From contig JAZTWW010000054.1 of assembly GCA_045636065.1 (NCBI GenBank), positions 1-60,889 on the forward strand: a stretch of DNA of 60,889 bases, read 5' to 3'. Below the pieces are notes generated by a model. It worked only from the letters and a program-made list of their open reading frames with translations, was not told where the DNA came from and did not search any database. This stretch comes from RGIG5050 sp045636065. GTDB taxonomy: Bacteria; Verrucomicrobiota; Kiritimatiellia; RFP12; UBA1067. The position numbers and the translations under genes are program-made. Each line of letters opens with the position of its first letter. The stretch's first letter is position 1. Shown here piece by piece: positions 1-7,658 of the stretch.

Positions 1-68
1 TTCAGCGCCATTTAAAGCACCATCGTCTCTCAAAGATCGGGCCGCCTCTCGCGGGGCGACGGGTGTGT
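1..68 (-). other. 5' part of a transcription unit running off the left edge
   Basis: The promoter at 69-97 points leftward, so these bases should be the start of a leader or an RNA gene transcribed out of the window. No start codon with a ribosome binding site and no recognisable RNA family is visible in so short a piece. Confidence 0.3.
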
Positions 69-97
69 AGTATACCAAAAAGCCCATCCGAATGCAA
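69..97 (-). promoter_or_regulatory. Sigma-70-type promoter directed out of the window
   Basis: On the minus strand there is a -35 TTGCAT (92-97), a 17-base spacer ending in TTTGG, and a -10 TATACT (69-74). The same design recurs upstream of tRNA and translation genes in this window. It lies downstream of the DJ-1-like gene and should serve the next unit to the left. Confidence 0.65.
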
Positions 98-166
98 GCG
101 GTTTCTTCAAAAAATTTACAAAAACCGCATAACTGCAAAAATGAGCCGTTTTCCAGCAAGTTTAAC

Positions 167-715
167 TTAGAAAACGTCCGTAACAAGCCCTGCGGCGACT
201 TCGCGGGCCTTTACTTCGCTTCTCAAGTGCTGAAGTATGACTAGCGAGAAGAGCAAAGCGGCCCCCGGGCCCTGCCCCGTTATTATATTGCCGTCGGCGA
301 TGACGGGGACGTTCTCAACGCGGCAGTGCATCTGCTGCGCGCACGTGGGGTAGCACGTAACCTCCTCGCCCGTGATGACTCCCGCTTCATCAAGCACCAT
401 TGGAGCCGCGCATATGGCCGCCACCAGCCTTCCGGCATCCTTCTGGCGGCGCAGCCTTTCCTTGAGCGGCTCACTTTCCATAAGATTTTCCGTGCCTTTT
501 CCGCCGCCAGGTAGTATAATAGCGTCATACTCTTCTTCGAGCACTTCGCTGAGGATGCGGTCGGCTTCGATGCGCATGCCGTGCGCGCCCGTCACAAGCG
601 GGCCTGCAAGGGATGCTGTAACGACATCAACGCCCCCACGGCGCAGTATATCGACGACGGTTACGGCTTCGACTTCCTCGAAGCCCTCGGCAAAAGGAAC
701 AAGGACTTTTTTCAT
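167..715 (-). CDS. DJ-1/PfpI family protein
   Basis: A 182-residue single-domain protein that aligns from end to end with human DJ-1. The nucleophile-elbow cysteine is C102 in the motif AAICAAP (C106 in DJ-1). The acidic partner is E16 in GFEEVEAV (E18 in DJ-1), and the oxyanion-side GGG is near residue 71. Members of this family act as deglycases/glyoxalases or redox-responsive chaperones; the exact substrate cannot be read from the sequence. The protein has no signal peptide and should be cytosolic. The gene is divergent from the release-factor-like gene, with only 18 bases between the start codons. Its best promoter (724-752) puts the transcription start at or beside the ATG, and no Shine-Dalgarno is visible, so a leaderless mRNA is likely. 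Confidence 0.9.
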   Translation of the reverse strand: MKKVLVPFAEGFEEVEAVTVVDILRRGGVDVVTASLAGPLVTGAHGMRIEADRILSEVLEEEYDAIILPGGGKGTENLMESEPLKERLRRQKDAGRLVAAICAAPMVLDEAGVITGEEVTCYPTCAQQMHCRVENVPVIADGNIITGQGPGAALLFSLVILQHLRSEVKAREVAAGLVTDVF

Positions 716-723
716 GATGAAAG

Positions 724-752
724 ATTATATCAAATGATAGCGCCTGAGACAA
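724..752 (-). promoter_or_regulatory. Promoter of the DJ-1-like gene
   Basis: The minus strand shows -35 TTGTCT (747-752), a 17-base spacer and a consensus -10 TATAAT (724-729). Eight bases separate the -10 from the ATG at 715. The promoter overlaps the first codons of the divergent release-factor-like gene. Confidence 0.55.
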
Positions 753-1141
753 TAGCAAAAATAAAATCTTTGATGCAGGAGGCGTCCGTGTTCGAGGACG
801 ACCTCGAAGAGACGTTCATACTCGGAGGCGGCCCCGGCGGGCAGAAGACGAACAAGACCTCGTCCAACGTGAGGCTCTACCACGCGCCTTCCGGGCTTCA
901 GGTGAGATGCGGCGAAACGCGCAGCAGGGAAACGAACAGGTGGCTCGCAAGGCGGCAGCTCGCCGAGATGATCCTGGCGCGCGAACTGGGGCGCAAGACG
1001 GCCGAGCAGGCGAGGCGCGAGAAGATAAAGCGCCAGAAGAGGCGGCGCTCAAGGCGCCAGAAGGAGAAGATGCTCGCCGACAAGCATGCCCACTCAGAAA
1101 AGAAGGCCATGCGCACGCGCGTCGACCTTGATGGCGGCTGA
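734..1141 (+). CDS. Small GGQ-domain release-factor-like protein
   Basis: A 135-residue protein consisting of the class-I peptide-chain release factor catalytic domain only. The motif GGGPGGQKTNKTSSNV starts at residue 31, with the GGQ at 35-37. The codon-recognition domains are absent, and the C-terminus is a long basic helix rich in Arg and Lys (about 90-125). This build matches ribosome-rescue hydrolases of the ArfB/YaeJ and C12orf65/PrfH-like group, where the basic tail reaches into the ribosome and the GGQ hydrolyses peptidyl-tRNA. An upstream in-frame start at 581 exists, but it would run through the DJ-1-like gene, so the ATG at 734 is preferred. The ribosome binding site is weak. Assignment to a specific rescue subfamily is uncertain. 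Confidence 0.8.
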   Translation: MIAPETIAKIKSLMQEASVFEDDLEETFILGGGPGGQKTNKTSSNVRLYHAPSGLQVRCGETRSRETNRWLARRQLAEMILARELGRKTAEQARREKIKRQKRRRSRRQKEKMLADKHAHSEKKAMRTRVDLDGG

Positions 1142-1204
1142 CGGCCCTTAAGCCGCCGCTGGTCGCCGCGGCGCGGATCCGTCGCGGCCATGGTTTGAAA
1201 AGAA

Positions 1205-1243
1205 TAAAAAAAAAGTGCGCCGAGTAGGGAAAACCTCGACGCA
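1205..1243 (-). terminator. Rho-independent terminator of the glycogen-binding-domain gene
   Basis: Minus-strand stem of nine pairs (1235-1243 with 1216-1224, including one G-T pair) followed by a run of nine T residues (1206-1214). It sits 27 bases past the stop codon at 1270. Confidence 0.8.
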
Positions 1244-1269
1244 TTTTCATAGACCGGAAAAGATCCGGA

Positions 1270-1623
1270 CTACTTCACTTCGATGACGCTGTTGAGCGTG
1301 CCGCGGTCGTTCTGGACGAAGTCGACGCACTCGGGATCCGCGCACCACACTCCGTCAACCACATACTTGTACTCGTAGCGGCCCGGAGCCAGCTTGACGC
1401 TGACCGTATATACGCCTTCGTTCTTCTTGTCAGCCATCGGCTTTCCGGCCGGGTCCCAATTCAGGAAGCTGCCCGACAGGAACACCTGCTTGCCCGCGTC
1501 CGCACGGAACGTGAACGTCACCGACTTCGCCGCCGGCTTTTTCGCCTTGGGGGCGGTAGCCTTCACGGCGACCTTCTTCGCAGTCACTGTCTTGACCGCA
1601 TCCGCACTCTTCTTGACTCGCAT
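1270..1623 (-). CDS. Standalone CBM48/AMPK-type glycogen-binding protein with histone-like tail
   Basis: A 117-residue protein. Residues 1-34 are a lysine/alanine-rich tail (repeated KK, AK and AP units) resembling bacterial histone-H1-like proteins. Residues about 35-117 form an early-set beta-sandwich of the AMPK-beta/isoamylase N type: an FxGSFLNWDP strand around W56, GRYEYKYVVDGVW at 81-93, and the NDRGTLNSVIEV ending that usually contacts alpha-glucan. There is no catalytic domain and no signal peptide, so it is probably cytoplasmic. It could bind glycogen, or be an adaptor through its basic tail. It has its own promoter (1690-1718) and terminator (1205-1243), so it is monocistronic and probably well expressed. 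The domain call is firm; the function is not known. Confidence 0.8.
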   Translation of the reverse strand: MRVKKSADAVKTVTAKKVAVKATAPKAKKPAAKSVTFTFRADAGKQVFLSGSFLNWDPAGKPMADKKNEGVYTVSVKLAPGRYEYKYVVDGVWCADPECVDFVQNDRGTLNSVIEVK

Positions 1624-1689
1624 TTTTATTATTTCTCCTTCCGTCCTCCCCGATGGAATTACCCCTTCCCTCGTGAAAGATGGCTCGGT

Positions 1690-1718
1690 ATTCTACCGAA
1701 TCACAGCGAATTTGTCAA
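1690..1718 (-). promoter_or_regulatory. Promoter of the glycogen-binding-domain gene
   Basis: Minus-strand -35 TTGACA (1713-1718, perfect consensus), 17-base spacer, -10 TAGAAT (1690-1695). A 6-bp palindrome with a 3-base centre (TCGGTA/TACCGA, 1686-1700) straddles the -10 and might be an operator. The leader is about 60 bases. Confidence 0.75.
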
Positions 1719-1746
1719 CCGCAAATTTTCGGCAGTTTAAAAACGT

Positions 1747-3090
1747 TCACTGAAGCCAGCGCAAGGTGTGGTGCGAACGCGACTTGACGAGCTTCTGCCA
1801 GTTCTTGTTGAGGTAGCTTATAAGAGCGAACATGAACATGAGGCAGATGAGATTGAGCTGCTGGCGGTAGACCCATTCGAAACAGCTCTGGAGGCACGTC
1901 ACGATGAAACCGCCTATGAAGCCCGCAGGTATGAAGAACCACTGCGTCCCCTTCAGCTGCTTCATGAGCCTCACGCACGATATCCAGTACCAGCCGAACC
2001 ACGCGACAAGCCCGAGCAGGGCCGGTACGCCGCATTCAGCGCACACGAGCAGGTACACCGTCTCCACGATGCCATCCTTGAACTCCGAGCCGCGGTTCGT
2101 CTCGCGGCCCGCCCTTTCCGCGTAATCGTAGGGCGGATTGATCTTTATGCCCCAGTTGTTTATGCCTACGCCCGTCCACGGCTCGTCGCGTATCATCTCT
2201 CGCGCGCAGAGGGCGAGCTCTATGCGCGTATTCTTGGACGACTCCGGAGCGTTGACGAATCTCTCGATTATCCTCGGGAGCATCACCAGTACGCCAAGCG
2301 CGCCGACGGCCGCAATGGGAACGAGCTTGGGAACCCACCTCTTGGCCTTGCCCAGGCAGATGCAGTTGAACGACACGAGCCCAAGCGCGAACGGGAGAAG
2401 AAGCATCGCGACGCGCGAATAGGACCTCATGATCGCAACCGCCGAGCAAGCGAACGCCATAAGGCACATCTTCCCGAACTTCCCCCTGATGCCGTTGAAG
2501 ATGTACCCCGCGAAGAAGAGCGAGGCGAAAAGCATTATCCCAACGGCCATCGCGTTCTGGTGCGGAAAGAATCCGTGCGGCTGGTATACGCCAAGGAGAT
2601 GGTCCTTTGCGATCATCGCAAGGTTCCCGATCGCAAACGCCGCAAGGCCCTTAAGGACCGTCTTGACGTCATCCGTGACGGTAAGGTACGTGTACACCGA
2701 AAGGTAGAAGAAGTAGAGCATTATCATCTTCCAGATCTCGTACCAGGAGATGAGCAGGTCGTCAGCCTCTATAAGGCTCGGAAGGCAGAGGAGGAAGTAG
2801 ATGACGTAGAACCTGAGTCCCCACTCGGGGATCCACGCCCTGAGCTTGTGCCTTATGAGAAAGGCCCCGAGAACCGCGAACGAGAAGAGGTATACGAGAC
2901 TTATCTCCATGCCGCGCGAACTGCCGCGGTAGAACTCGTCCGAGAAGAAGTTGATGGACGTCGAGTGGTAGAGCGCCATCGCCGCTATCATGCCCCAGAA
3001 CGCATACTTCATCCACCGCCTGTTGATGTGCAGAAGGAACGAAAGCGGCGGAACGCCCAGCGCGGCAACGATGAAGACGAAGTATTTCAT
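1747..3090 (-). CDS. O-antigen ligase/polymerase-like membrane protein (Wzy_C type)
   Basis: A 447-residue integral membrane protein with about ten hydrophobic segments and one larger hydrophilic loop around residues 285-340. In that loop, a conserved Arg-containing stretch followed by EPWTGVGINNWG matches the Wzy_C/WaaL signature (typically DxPLxGxGxG). Such proteins polymerise repeat units or transfer them onto lipid A or a protein in the periplasm. It is the last gene of the exopolysaccharide run, 7 bases after the Wza-like gene, which supports a polymerase role for the polymer exported by Wzz/Wza. Polymerase and ligase cannot be separated by sequence alone. Confidence 0.75.
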   Translation of the reverse strand: MKYFVFIVAALGVPPLSFLLHINRRWMKYAFWGMIAAMALYHSTSINFFSDEFYRGSSRGMEISLVYLFSFAVLGAFLIRHKLRAWIPEWGLRFYVIYFLLCLPSLIEADDLLISWYEIWKMIMLYFFYLSVYTYLTVTDDVKTVLKGLAAFAIGNLAMIAKDHLLGVYQPHGFFPHQNAMAVGIMLFASLFFAGYIFNGIRGKFGKMCLMAFACSAVAIMRSYSRVAMLLLPFALGLVSFNCICLGKAKRWVPKLVPIAAVGALGVLVMLPRIIERFVNAPESSKNTRIELALCAREMIRDEPWTGVGINNWGIKINPPYDYAERAGRETNRGSEFKDGIVETVYLLVCAECGVPALLGLVAWFGWYWISCVRLMKQLKGTQWFFIPAGFIGGFIVTCLQSCFEWVYRQQLNLICLMFMFALISYLNKNWQKLVKSRSHHTLRWLQ

Positions 3091-3097
3091 CCCTGCC

Positions 3098-4198
3098 CTA
3101 GAGCGGCGCGGAGACCGAAACGAGCTTGCCGTTCGTGAACAGGTTCAGGAGCTGCCCCGTCGGGAGAAGCTTCTTCACGAACACGTTGTACTCCGCAAGG
3201 TTGTCCTTAGGCACGTAGATTATGTCGTTCGGCTGGAGCTTTATGTTCTTGCACTTGCCCGACATGATCCCGTCCACGTCTATCTTGTACATCTTCGGGT
3301 TGGAGAGCCCGTTGCGGATGAGTATCACGTGGCTCCAGTGCGAGTCGAGCATCCACCCGGCGTACGTGAGGGCCTCGATGAGGCCGCATCCCGTCTCGTA
3401 GAGGCGCCTCTGCGGCACCTTGACCTCGCCGCAGATCGTTATGCTCGACTCCATCCTCTGCGCTATGTAGATGTAGTCGCCTTTGACGAGCCTTATGTTG
3501 TTGAGCCTGTCGCCCTCGCAGATGGCGCTCGCGAAATCTACGGGCAGGATCTCTCCGTCGCGCACCAGAACGGAGTGCTCCAGATCGGCGATGTCCACGT
3601 CAACGCCGTTGAAGAGGCGCTGCGCGCTGCCTCCGGCGAGCGCGTAGGCGTCGGCAAGGCGGGTGGAGCTTGAGATGTTGTACATCCCCGGCTTGCCGCA
3701 CGAGCCCGATATCGTGATCGTCTCGCTCGAGACCTCCATCACCGTGACGCCGACGACAGGATGCTTCACATACGGGGACAGCCCGTCCTCGATCACCTCG
3801 GCGGCCTCCTTGATCGTGCGCCCGCTGACCATCACCTGCCCGAGAAAGACCATGCCGATGCTTCCGTCCGGGCCGACCCTCGTGACGACGCCAAGGTCCT
3901 CGTGGCCGTACACGCGCACCTCGATCTTGTCGCCCGCGTTGATGCGGTATGCCTGCCCCTCCTCCTCGGAGATCTTTTCGAGGACCTCGCGCCTCGCGCG
4001 ATCGGACTCCTCGTCCATTCCGCTCTCCTCGAGGACGGCCGCGCTGTCCTCGAGCCTGCCGCTCGCCATCACATCCTCGTAGTTGCCGGTGAGCCTGTCG
4101 AAATAGCATCCGCCCGCGAAAACCGCAGCGACGGCGGCGGCGAGCGCGGCGCGCGCCAGCCGGGCGGCGAAGCCCGGCTCTTTGGATCCGTACGTCAT
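3098..4198 (-). CDS. Polysaccharide export outer-membrane protein (Wza family)
   Basis: A 366-residue exported protein. The N-terminal hydrophobic segment ends in AGGC (C31), a likely lipobox. A poly-export domain starts near residue 88 (YRINAGDKIEVRVYGHEDL) and is followed by two SLBB-type beta-grasp segments (about 165-250 and 255-330). This is the Wza layout, which forms the outer-membrane pore for capsule or exopolysaccharide. The frame stays open far upstream, but the ATG at 4198 is chosen because it gives a complete signal peptide and overlaps the upstream stop by the 4-base ATGA. The C-terminus lacks an obvious amphipathic membrane helix. Confidence 0.85.
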   Translation of the reverse strand: MTYGSKEPGFAARLARAALAAAVAAVFAGGCYFDRLTGNYEDVMASGRLEDSAAVLEESGMDEESDRARREVLEKISEEEGQAYRINAGDKIEVRVYGHEDLGVVTRVGPDGSIGMVFLGQVMVSGRTIKEAAEVIEDGLSPYVKHPVVGVTVMEVSSETITISGSCGKPGMYNISSSTRLADAYALAGGSAQRLFNGVDVDIADLEHSVLVRDGEILPVDFASAICEGDRLNNIRLVKGDYIYIAQRMESSITICGEVKVPQRRLYETGCGLIEALTYAGWMLDSHWSHVILIRNGLSNPKMYKIDVDGIMSGKCKNIKLQPNDIIYVPKDNLAEYNVFVKKLLPTGQLLNLFTNGKLVSVSAPL

Positions 4199-6168
4199 TT
4201 GTGCGACTCCATTTCCTTGCGCACCACCGATGCGGATGCGCCCGTCACAAGCCCGATCATGGGCTTGCCGACCTCGGTTATGTGGCGCCTCGTGTATGCG
4301 AGCCACTGGCGCGGCGTCTTGTCGGCCGCGATGAAGATGAATGCCGAATCGCACACGCCGAGGATCTGCGAGAAGAAGCTTCCGCCCTTTCTCAGCCCGC
4401 CCGGCATGAGGACGAATATGTTTTCGAAGTCGCCCTTGAGCGCATCGAGATCGGCCTGGAGCATCTGAAGCTCCGTAGGCGCGAGGGAGTACCTGTTCGC
4501 GACCGGGAAGTATCCGTTCGTCCCGTTGTGGACCACGTTGATGAGGCTGTTCTTGCAATCCTCCGGCGGCTCGAACCCGACGCTCGGGACTATCTCCAGG
4601 ACGAAGTGCCTCTGCCCGGCCATGGAGAGCGACCAGTCGAGGGCGTCGGCGAACTTCTTCTGCACCAGCACGCCCGGCAGCCTGCATACGAGTATCACCT
4701 GCTTGGGTATCTCGACATTGCAGAAGTTGAGCGCCACGACGCCCATCACGTCGCGCTCCTCGTCCTCCGGGAGGGCGTCCGCCTTCGGGATGGAGCCGAC
4801 GACCGTCACGTCGCCCCATGCCGCAAGCTCGGCCGCGCCGCGAACCTTGCCGCTCACGAACTCGAGCATGAGTATCCAGAGCCCGACAGCGCACGTGCAG
4901 ATGGCCGCGCCGCCCGCCGCGAATATGAAGTTCTTCACCCTCAGCGGATTCTTGTCGCCCGCGCCGCCAGCGCGCTCGATCTGCTGGAGGTCGTTCTCCA
5001 CGGACATCTGGAGGTAGGCGATGTCCTCAAGCTGGTCATCCAGATCGCGCATCGTCCTTCCAAGGTCGTCGCGCCTTATCCTCAGACGCTCGATCGAAGG
5101 GATCACCTCCGTAAGGACGGCGGAACGCTGCTCGTTGCTCTTGATCTCCTGCTCAAGCGAGCGCTGGTTCTCGGCCAGGACCTCGATCCTGAGCGATACG
5201 TCCGCAAGCTCGCTCGCCGCCTTCTCGACGCGCTCCACGTCCTCGATGGAGATTCCCTCGATGCCGCGCTCCTTCAAGATGGCCACATAGTCCTCGACGA
5301 GGGCGAGACGGTCGTCTATCTTGCCCTTGACCTTGGGGTTGAGATCCGTGTATACCTGGCGCAGCTCCGCAAGCTCCTTGTCCATCTCGGCGATCTGCGC
5401 GCTCTTCTTGCGGATGAGCGACGCGCTCGCGATGATGGCGGGGCCTATATCGCCGACGGACTTCTCGAGCTTGCGCCTCTTGACCTCCTCGTTCGCCACC
5501 TCGACGCTAAGCATGGAGAGGTTGCGCCTCTGGTCGGAGATCAGCTGGTTGAGCGTCGTGAGAGTCTCCACCGGGGAGGCTACGCCCGTCTTGCCCTTGG
5601 CGATCGTCTCCTCGCTTTCAAGATCCGCAATCTGCTTCTGGAGATGGTTCTTCCTCAAAAGTATCGACGAGCGCCAGTTGTCGAGATCCTCGCGCCTGAA
5701 CTTGATGTACTCGTCGATCAGCACCTCCGCGTACGCGTTGACCTTCCTCACGGCGCCAACCCACGTAGGCGCGTGCGCCGTGAGCGTGAAAAGGTTCGCG
5801 GGCTTGCGCTCCTGCACCACCTCCAGATCGATGGAGAGGCACTCCTTCTCCGCAAGCTGCATCTGCACAAGCTCGCCGACGCGCCTTTTGAGGGAGGTCC
5901 TCTCGAGTATCGTCATCAGCTGCTTGTCGCTTATGTTGTCGACGCGCGTCACCTTGCGAGGATTGTACATGAGCCTCGTCGTGGCGTCGAAGCGGTGTTC
6001 GCTTTTCGCGTAGTGCCAGACGAGTATCACAGAGAAGAGCGCAGTGAGAAAGACGAAGAGCGACGTAAGAAGCCAGCTCCATTTAGACAGAATGCCGCCC
6101 GCCACCTTCTGCAAGGCGGCGAACTTGCGCATCTGGGCGCGCTCTTCCTCTGTGAGTTCCTCTTCCAT
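4195..6168 (-). CDS. Polysaccharide chain-length determinant (Wzz/GNVR) with degenerate BY-kinase domain
   Basis: A 657-residue inner-membrane protein. Transmembrane helix 1 lies at about 31-53 and helix 2 at about 413-438. Between them is a long periplasmic coiled coil (about 150-400). After helix 2 comes the usual VRGAAELAAWGDVTVVGSIP linker of Wzz-BY-kinase fusions. The following 195 residues are spaced like the CpsD/Wzc kinase domain, but the P-loop position reads CRLPGVLVQKKF (495-506), with no GK[ST]. No tyrosine cluster is visible at the C-terminus. It therefore probably sets chain length with Wza without ATP-driven tyrosine phosphorylation. The start ATG sits 42 bases after the truncated glycosyltransferase. 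Confidence 0.8.
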   Translation of the reverse strand: MEEELTEEERAQMRKFAALQKVAGGILSKWSWLLTSLFVFLTALFSVILVWHYAKSEHRFDATTRLMYNPRKVTRVDNISDKQLMTILERTSLKRRVGELVQMQLAEKECLSIDLEVVQERKPANLFTLTAHAPTWVGAVRKVNAYAEVLIDEYIKFRREDLDNWRSSILLRKNHLQKQIADLESEETIAKGKTGVASPVETLTTLNQLISDQRRNLSMLSVEVANEEVKRRKLEKSVGDIGPAIIASASLIRKKSAQIAEMDKELAELRQVYTDLNPKVKGKIDDRLALVEDYVAILKERGIEGISIEDVERVEKAASELADVSLRIEVLAENQRSLEQEIKSNEQRSAVLTEVIPSIERLRIRRDDLGRTMRDLDDQLEDIAYLQMSVENDLQQIERAGGAGDKNPLRVKNFIFAAGGAAICTCAVGLWILMLEFVSGKVRGAAELAAWGDVTVVGSIPKADALPEDEERDVMGVVALNFCNVEIPKQVILVCRLPGVLVQKKFADALDWSLSMAGQRHFVLEIVPSVGFEPPEDCKNSLINVVHNGTNGYFPVANRYSLAPTELQMLQADLDALKGDFENIFVLMPGGLRKGGSFFSQILGVCDSAFIFIAADKTPRQWLAYTRRHITEVGKPMIGLVTGASASVVRKEMESHK

Positions 6169-6210
6169 CCTGCTGTGCCGTCGGACAAAAACCTAATTTG
6201 CAATATTAAA

Positions 6211-6762
6211 TCATATTTCAGAGTAGAAATCAACTAGTTTTTCGCCGAGTTTCGACCAATCGTACTCTTTTGCCGCATTTCTGGCGCATTCCGACATTTC
6301 AAGGCGCAGTTTCTGCCCCCCGCCGGTGAAGCGCGCGATGGCCCCGTCGAGCGAAAGGGCGCTGCCGGGCTCGAAGGGAATCGCCGCGCCGGGGTGCGCC
6401 GCCATGAGTTTCCCAAGCCCTCCGACGTCGCTGCCGATGACCGGGAGACCTGCGGCCCACGCCTCAAGGACGACTATCCCGAACGGCTCGTGGCGGCTCG
6501 GAAGGATGAAGACGTCCGCCGAGCGGTATTCGCGCAGAAGCTCGTCGCTCTCGGGCTTGAGCGCCCCGGCGAACGACATGCGGTCTTCGACTCCGAGCTC
6601 CCTGGCGCGCGCGAGCATCTCCTCCATGTAGTCGGGCTGCGTGACGGGACCGGCAAGCCTCAGCGCCATGCCGGGGTGGCGCGCAAGCGCCTCCACAAGC
6701 ATCATCTGGCTCTTCTGCCTGTCTATGCGCGCGACGCATAGGACCTTAAGCTGTAAATCCAA
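6211..6762 (-). CDS. C-terminal half of a GT4 glycosyltransferase (truncated or domain-only)
   Basis: A 183-residue protein equal to the nucleotide-sugar-binding C-terminal domain of GT-B family-4 enzymes. It contains VARIDRQK (R12, K17), a SADVFILPSRHEPFG segment and the E-x7-E motif (E92, E100). The N-terminal acceptor-binding domain, normally about 170 residues, is missing, and the preceding DNA encodes a complete Ser/Thr kinase instead. The start is a TTG with a G-rich stretch 8-10 bases upstream. It lies in the same frame as the kinase, separated by the kinase's TGA and one codon. It may be a decayed remnant, a domain translated by coupling, or part of a readthrough product. Catalysis by this half alone is unlikely. 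Confidence 0.65.
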   Translation of the reverse strand: MDLQLKVLCVARIDRQKSQMMLVEALARHPGMALRLAGPVTQPDYMEEMLARARELGVEDRMSFAGALKPESDELLREYRSADVFILPSRHEPFGIVVLEAWAAGLPVIGSDVGGLGKLMAAHPGAAIPFEPGSALSLDGAIARFTGGGQKLRLEMSECARNAAKEYDWSKLGEKLVDFYSEI

Positions 6763-6765
6763 GTC

Positions 6766-7656
6766 TCAAGCCCCCCTTTCCATCGAACTCGCAGCGCCGG
6801 CGAACGGCTCGGGCATTTCACCGCTGTCGACGGCTGCGACATCGGCCAGGAACGCATCCCATCCGGCGTACCGCTCGGCGCGGTCCACCGCAAGCGACTT
6901 TTCGAGGATCCTCACGAACCCCTCGCTGAGAGAGGGCGTAAAGCGCCTTGGATCGGGCGCCTTCACCGCCGGATCGGCGTGGGCCCTCAAGGTGTCGTCG
7001 TTCGAGAAGCCGGGATACATCATGCGCCCGGCGGTGAAATGGTAGAGCGTCGCGCCGAGCGAATATATGTCGGAGCGGCAGTCGAGCTCGACGTCGCCGA
7101 ATATCTGCTCGGGCGAGATGTATGCGGGCGTCCCGACGACCTCGTCATCCGCGACGTTTGCGTGCGACACCCCCGCGGCGCGGCAGAGGCCGAGATCCAT
7201 GAGCTTTATCGTGCCGTCGAGATCGACCATTATGTTGTCCGGCTTGATGTCGCAGTGCACCATGCCGAAGCTGCTCCATGCGTAGGAGAGCGCGTCCGCC
7301 ACGGCCCCCGCCGTCATGAGCGAGTCGCTCTCCGAAATCTTCCCCTTCCTCGCGAGAAGCTGGCCCATCGTGTACCCGCCGACGTAATCCATGACGAAGT
7401 AGTAGCGCCCGCCGTTGCAGTCGGCCTCCATGGCATGGACGATGTTAGGATGCACAAGGCTCTCCATCGCGCGGGACTCGACCATGAACTGCCTCACGTC
7501 CCTCGCGCTGCGCGAGAAGGCCTCGTCCATCACCTTGACCGCGACCTCGCGCTTGAGCCTCTCGTGCCATGCGCGCCAGACGACGCTCATCCCGCCGCGC
7601 CCTGCGACGGAAAGGAACCTTATTCCAGGTATGTCTGGTGCGCGCTCGCCCTGCAT
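6766..7656 (-). CDS. Hanks-type Ser/Thr protein kinase
   Basis: A 296-residue cytosolic kinase with all main motifs: glycine loop GRGGMS (19-24), VAVK lysine K41, catalytic loop HCDIKPDN (D136), DLG in place of DFG (154-156), activation-segment end GTPAYISPEQ (175-184) and SDIYSLG (D196). It ends soon after the kinase fold, with no transmembrane helix or PASTA repeats, so it is a soluble PknB-like enzyme. It sits 2 bases after the sigma-54 response regulator and just before exopolysaccharide genes, suggesting that it phosphorylates the regulator or export components. The TGA stop is followed in the same frame by the glycosyltransferase fragment. Confidence 0.9.
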   Translation of the reverse strand: MQGERAPDIPGIRFLSVAGRGGMSVVWRAWHERLKREVAVKVMDEAFSRSARDVRQFMVESRAMESLVHPNIVHAMEADCNGGRYYFVMDYVGGYTMGQLLARKGKISESDSLMTAGAVADALSYAWSSFGMVHCDIKPDNIMVDLDGTIKLMDLGLCRAAGVSHANVADDEVVGTPAYISPEQIFGDVELDCRSDIYSLGATLYHFTAGRMMYPGFSNDDTLRAHADPAVKAPDPRRFTPSLSEGFVRILEKSLAVDRAERYAGWDAFLADVAAVDSGEMPEPFAGAASSMERGA

Positions 7657-7658
7657 CC

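Noticed and set aside
734..1141. Full-length release factor RF1/RF2
   Set aside because: Only the GGQ domain is present; the codon-recognition region and its tripeptide motif are missing.
4199..4894. Upstream extension of the Wza-like frame
   Set aside because: The extension runs inside the chain-length gene, has low-complexity Arg/Gly sequence, and the ATG at 4198 gives a signal peptide and an ATGA overlap.
4201..6237. Very long open frame on the plus strand opposite the chain-length gene
   Set aside because: It is the antisense shadow of a high-GC gene; its composition is Arg/His/Leu-heavy without domains, while the minus strand encodes a clear Wzz protein. The same holds for 1768-3138, 10942-12153, 12132-13049, 13062-14603, 17356-18858 and 26524-28428.
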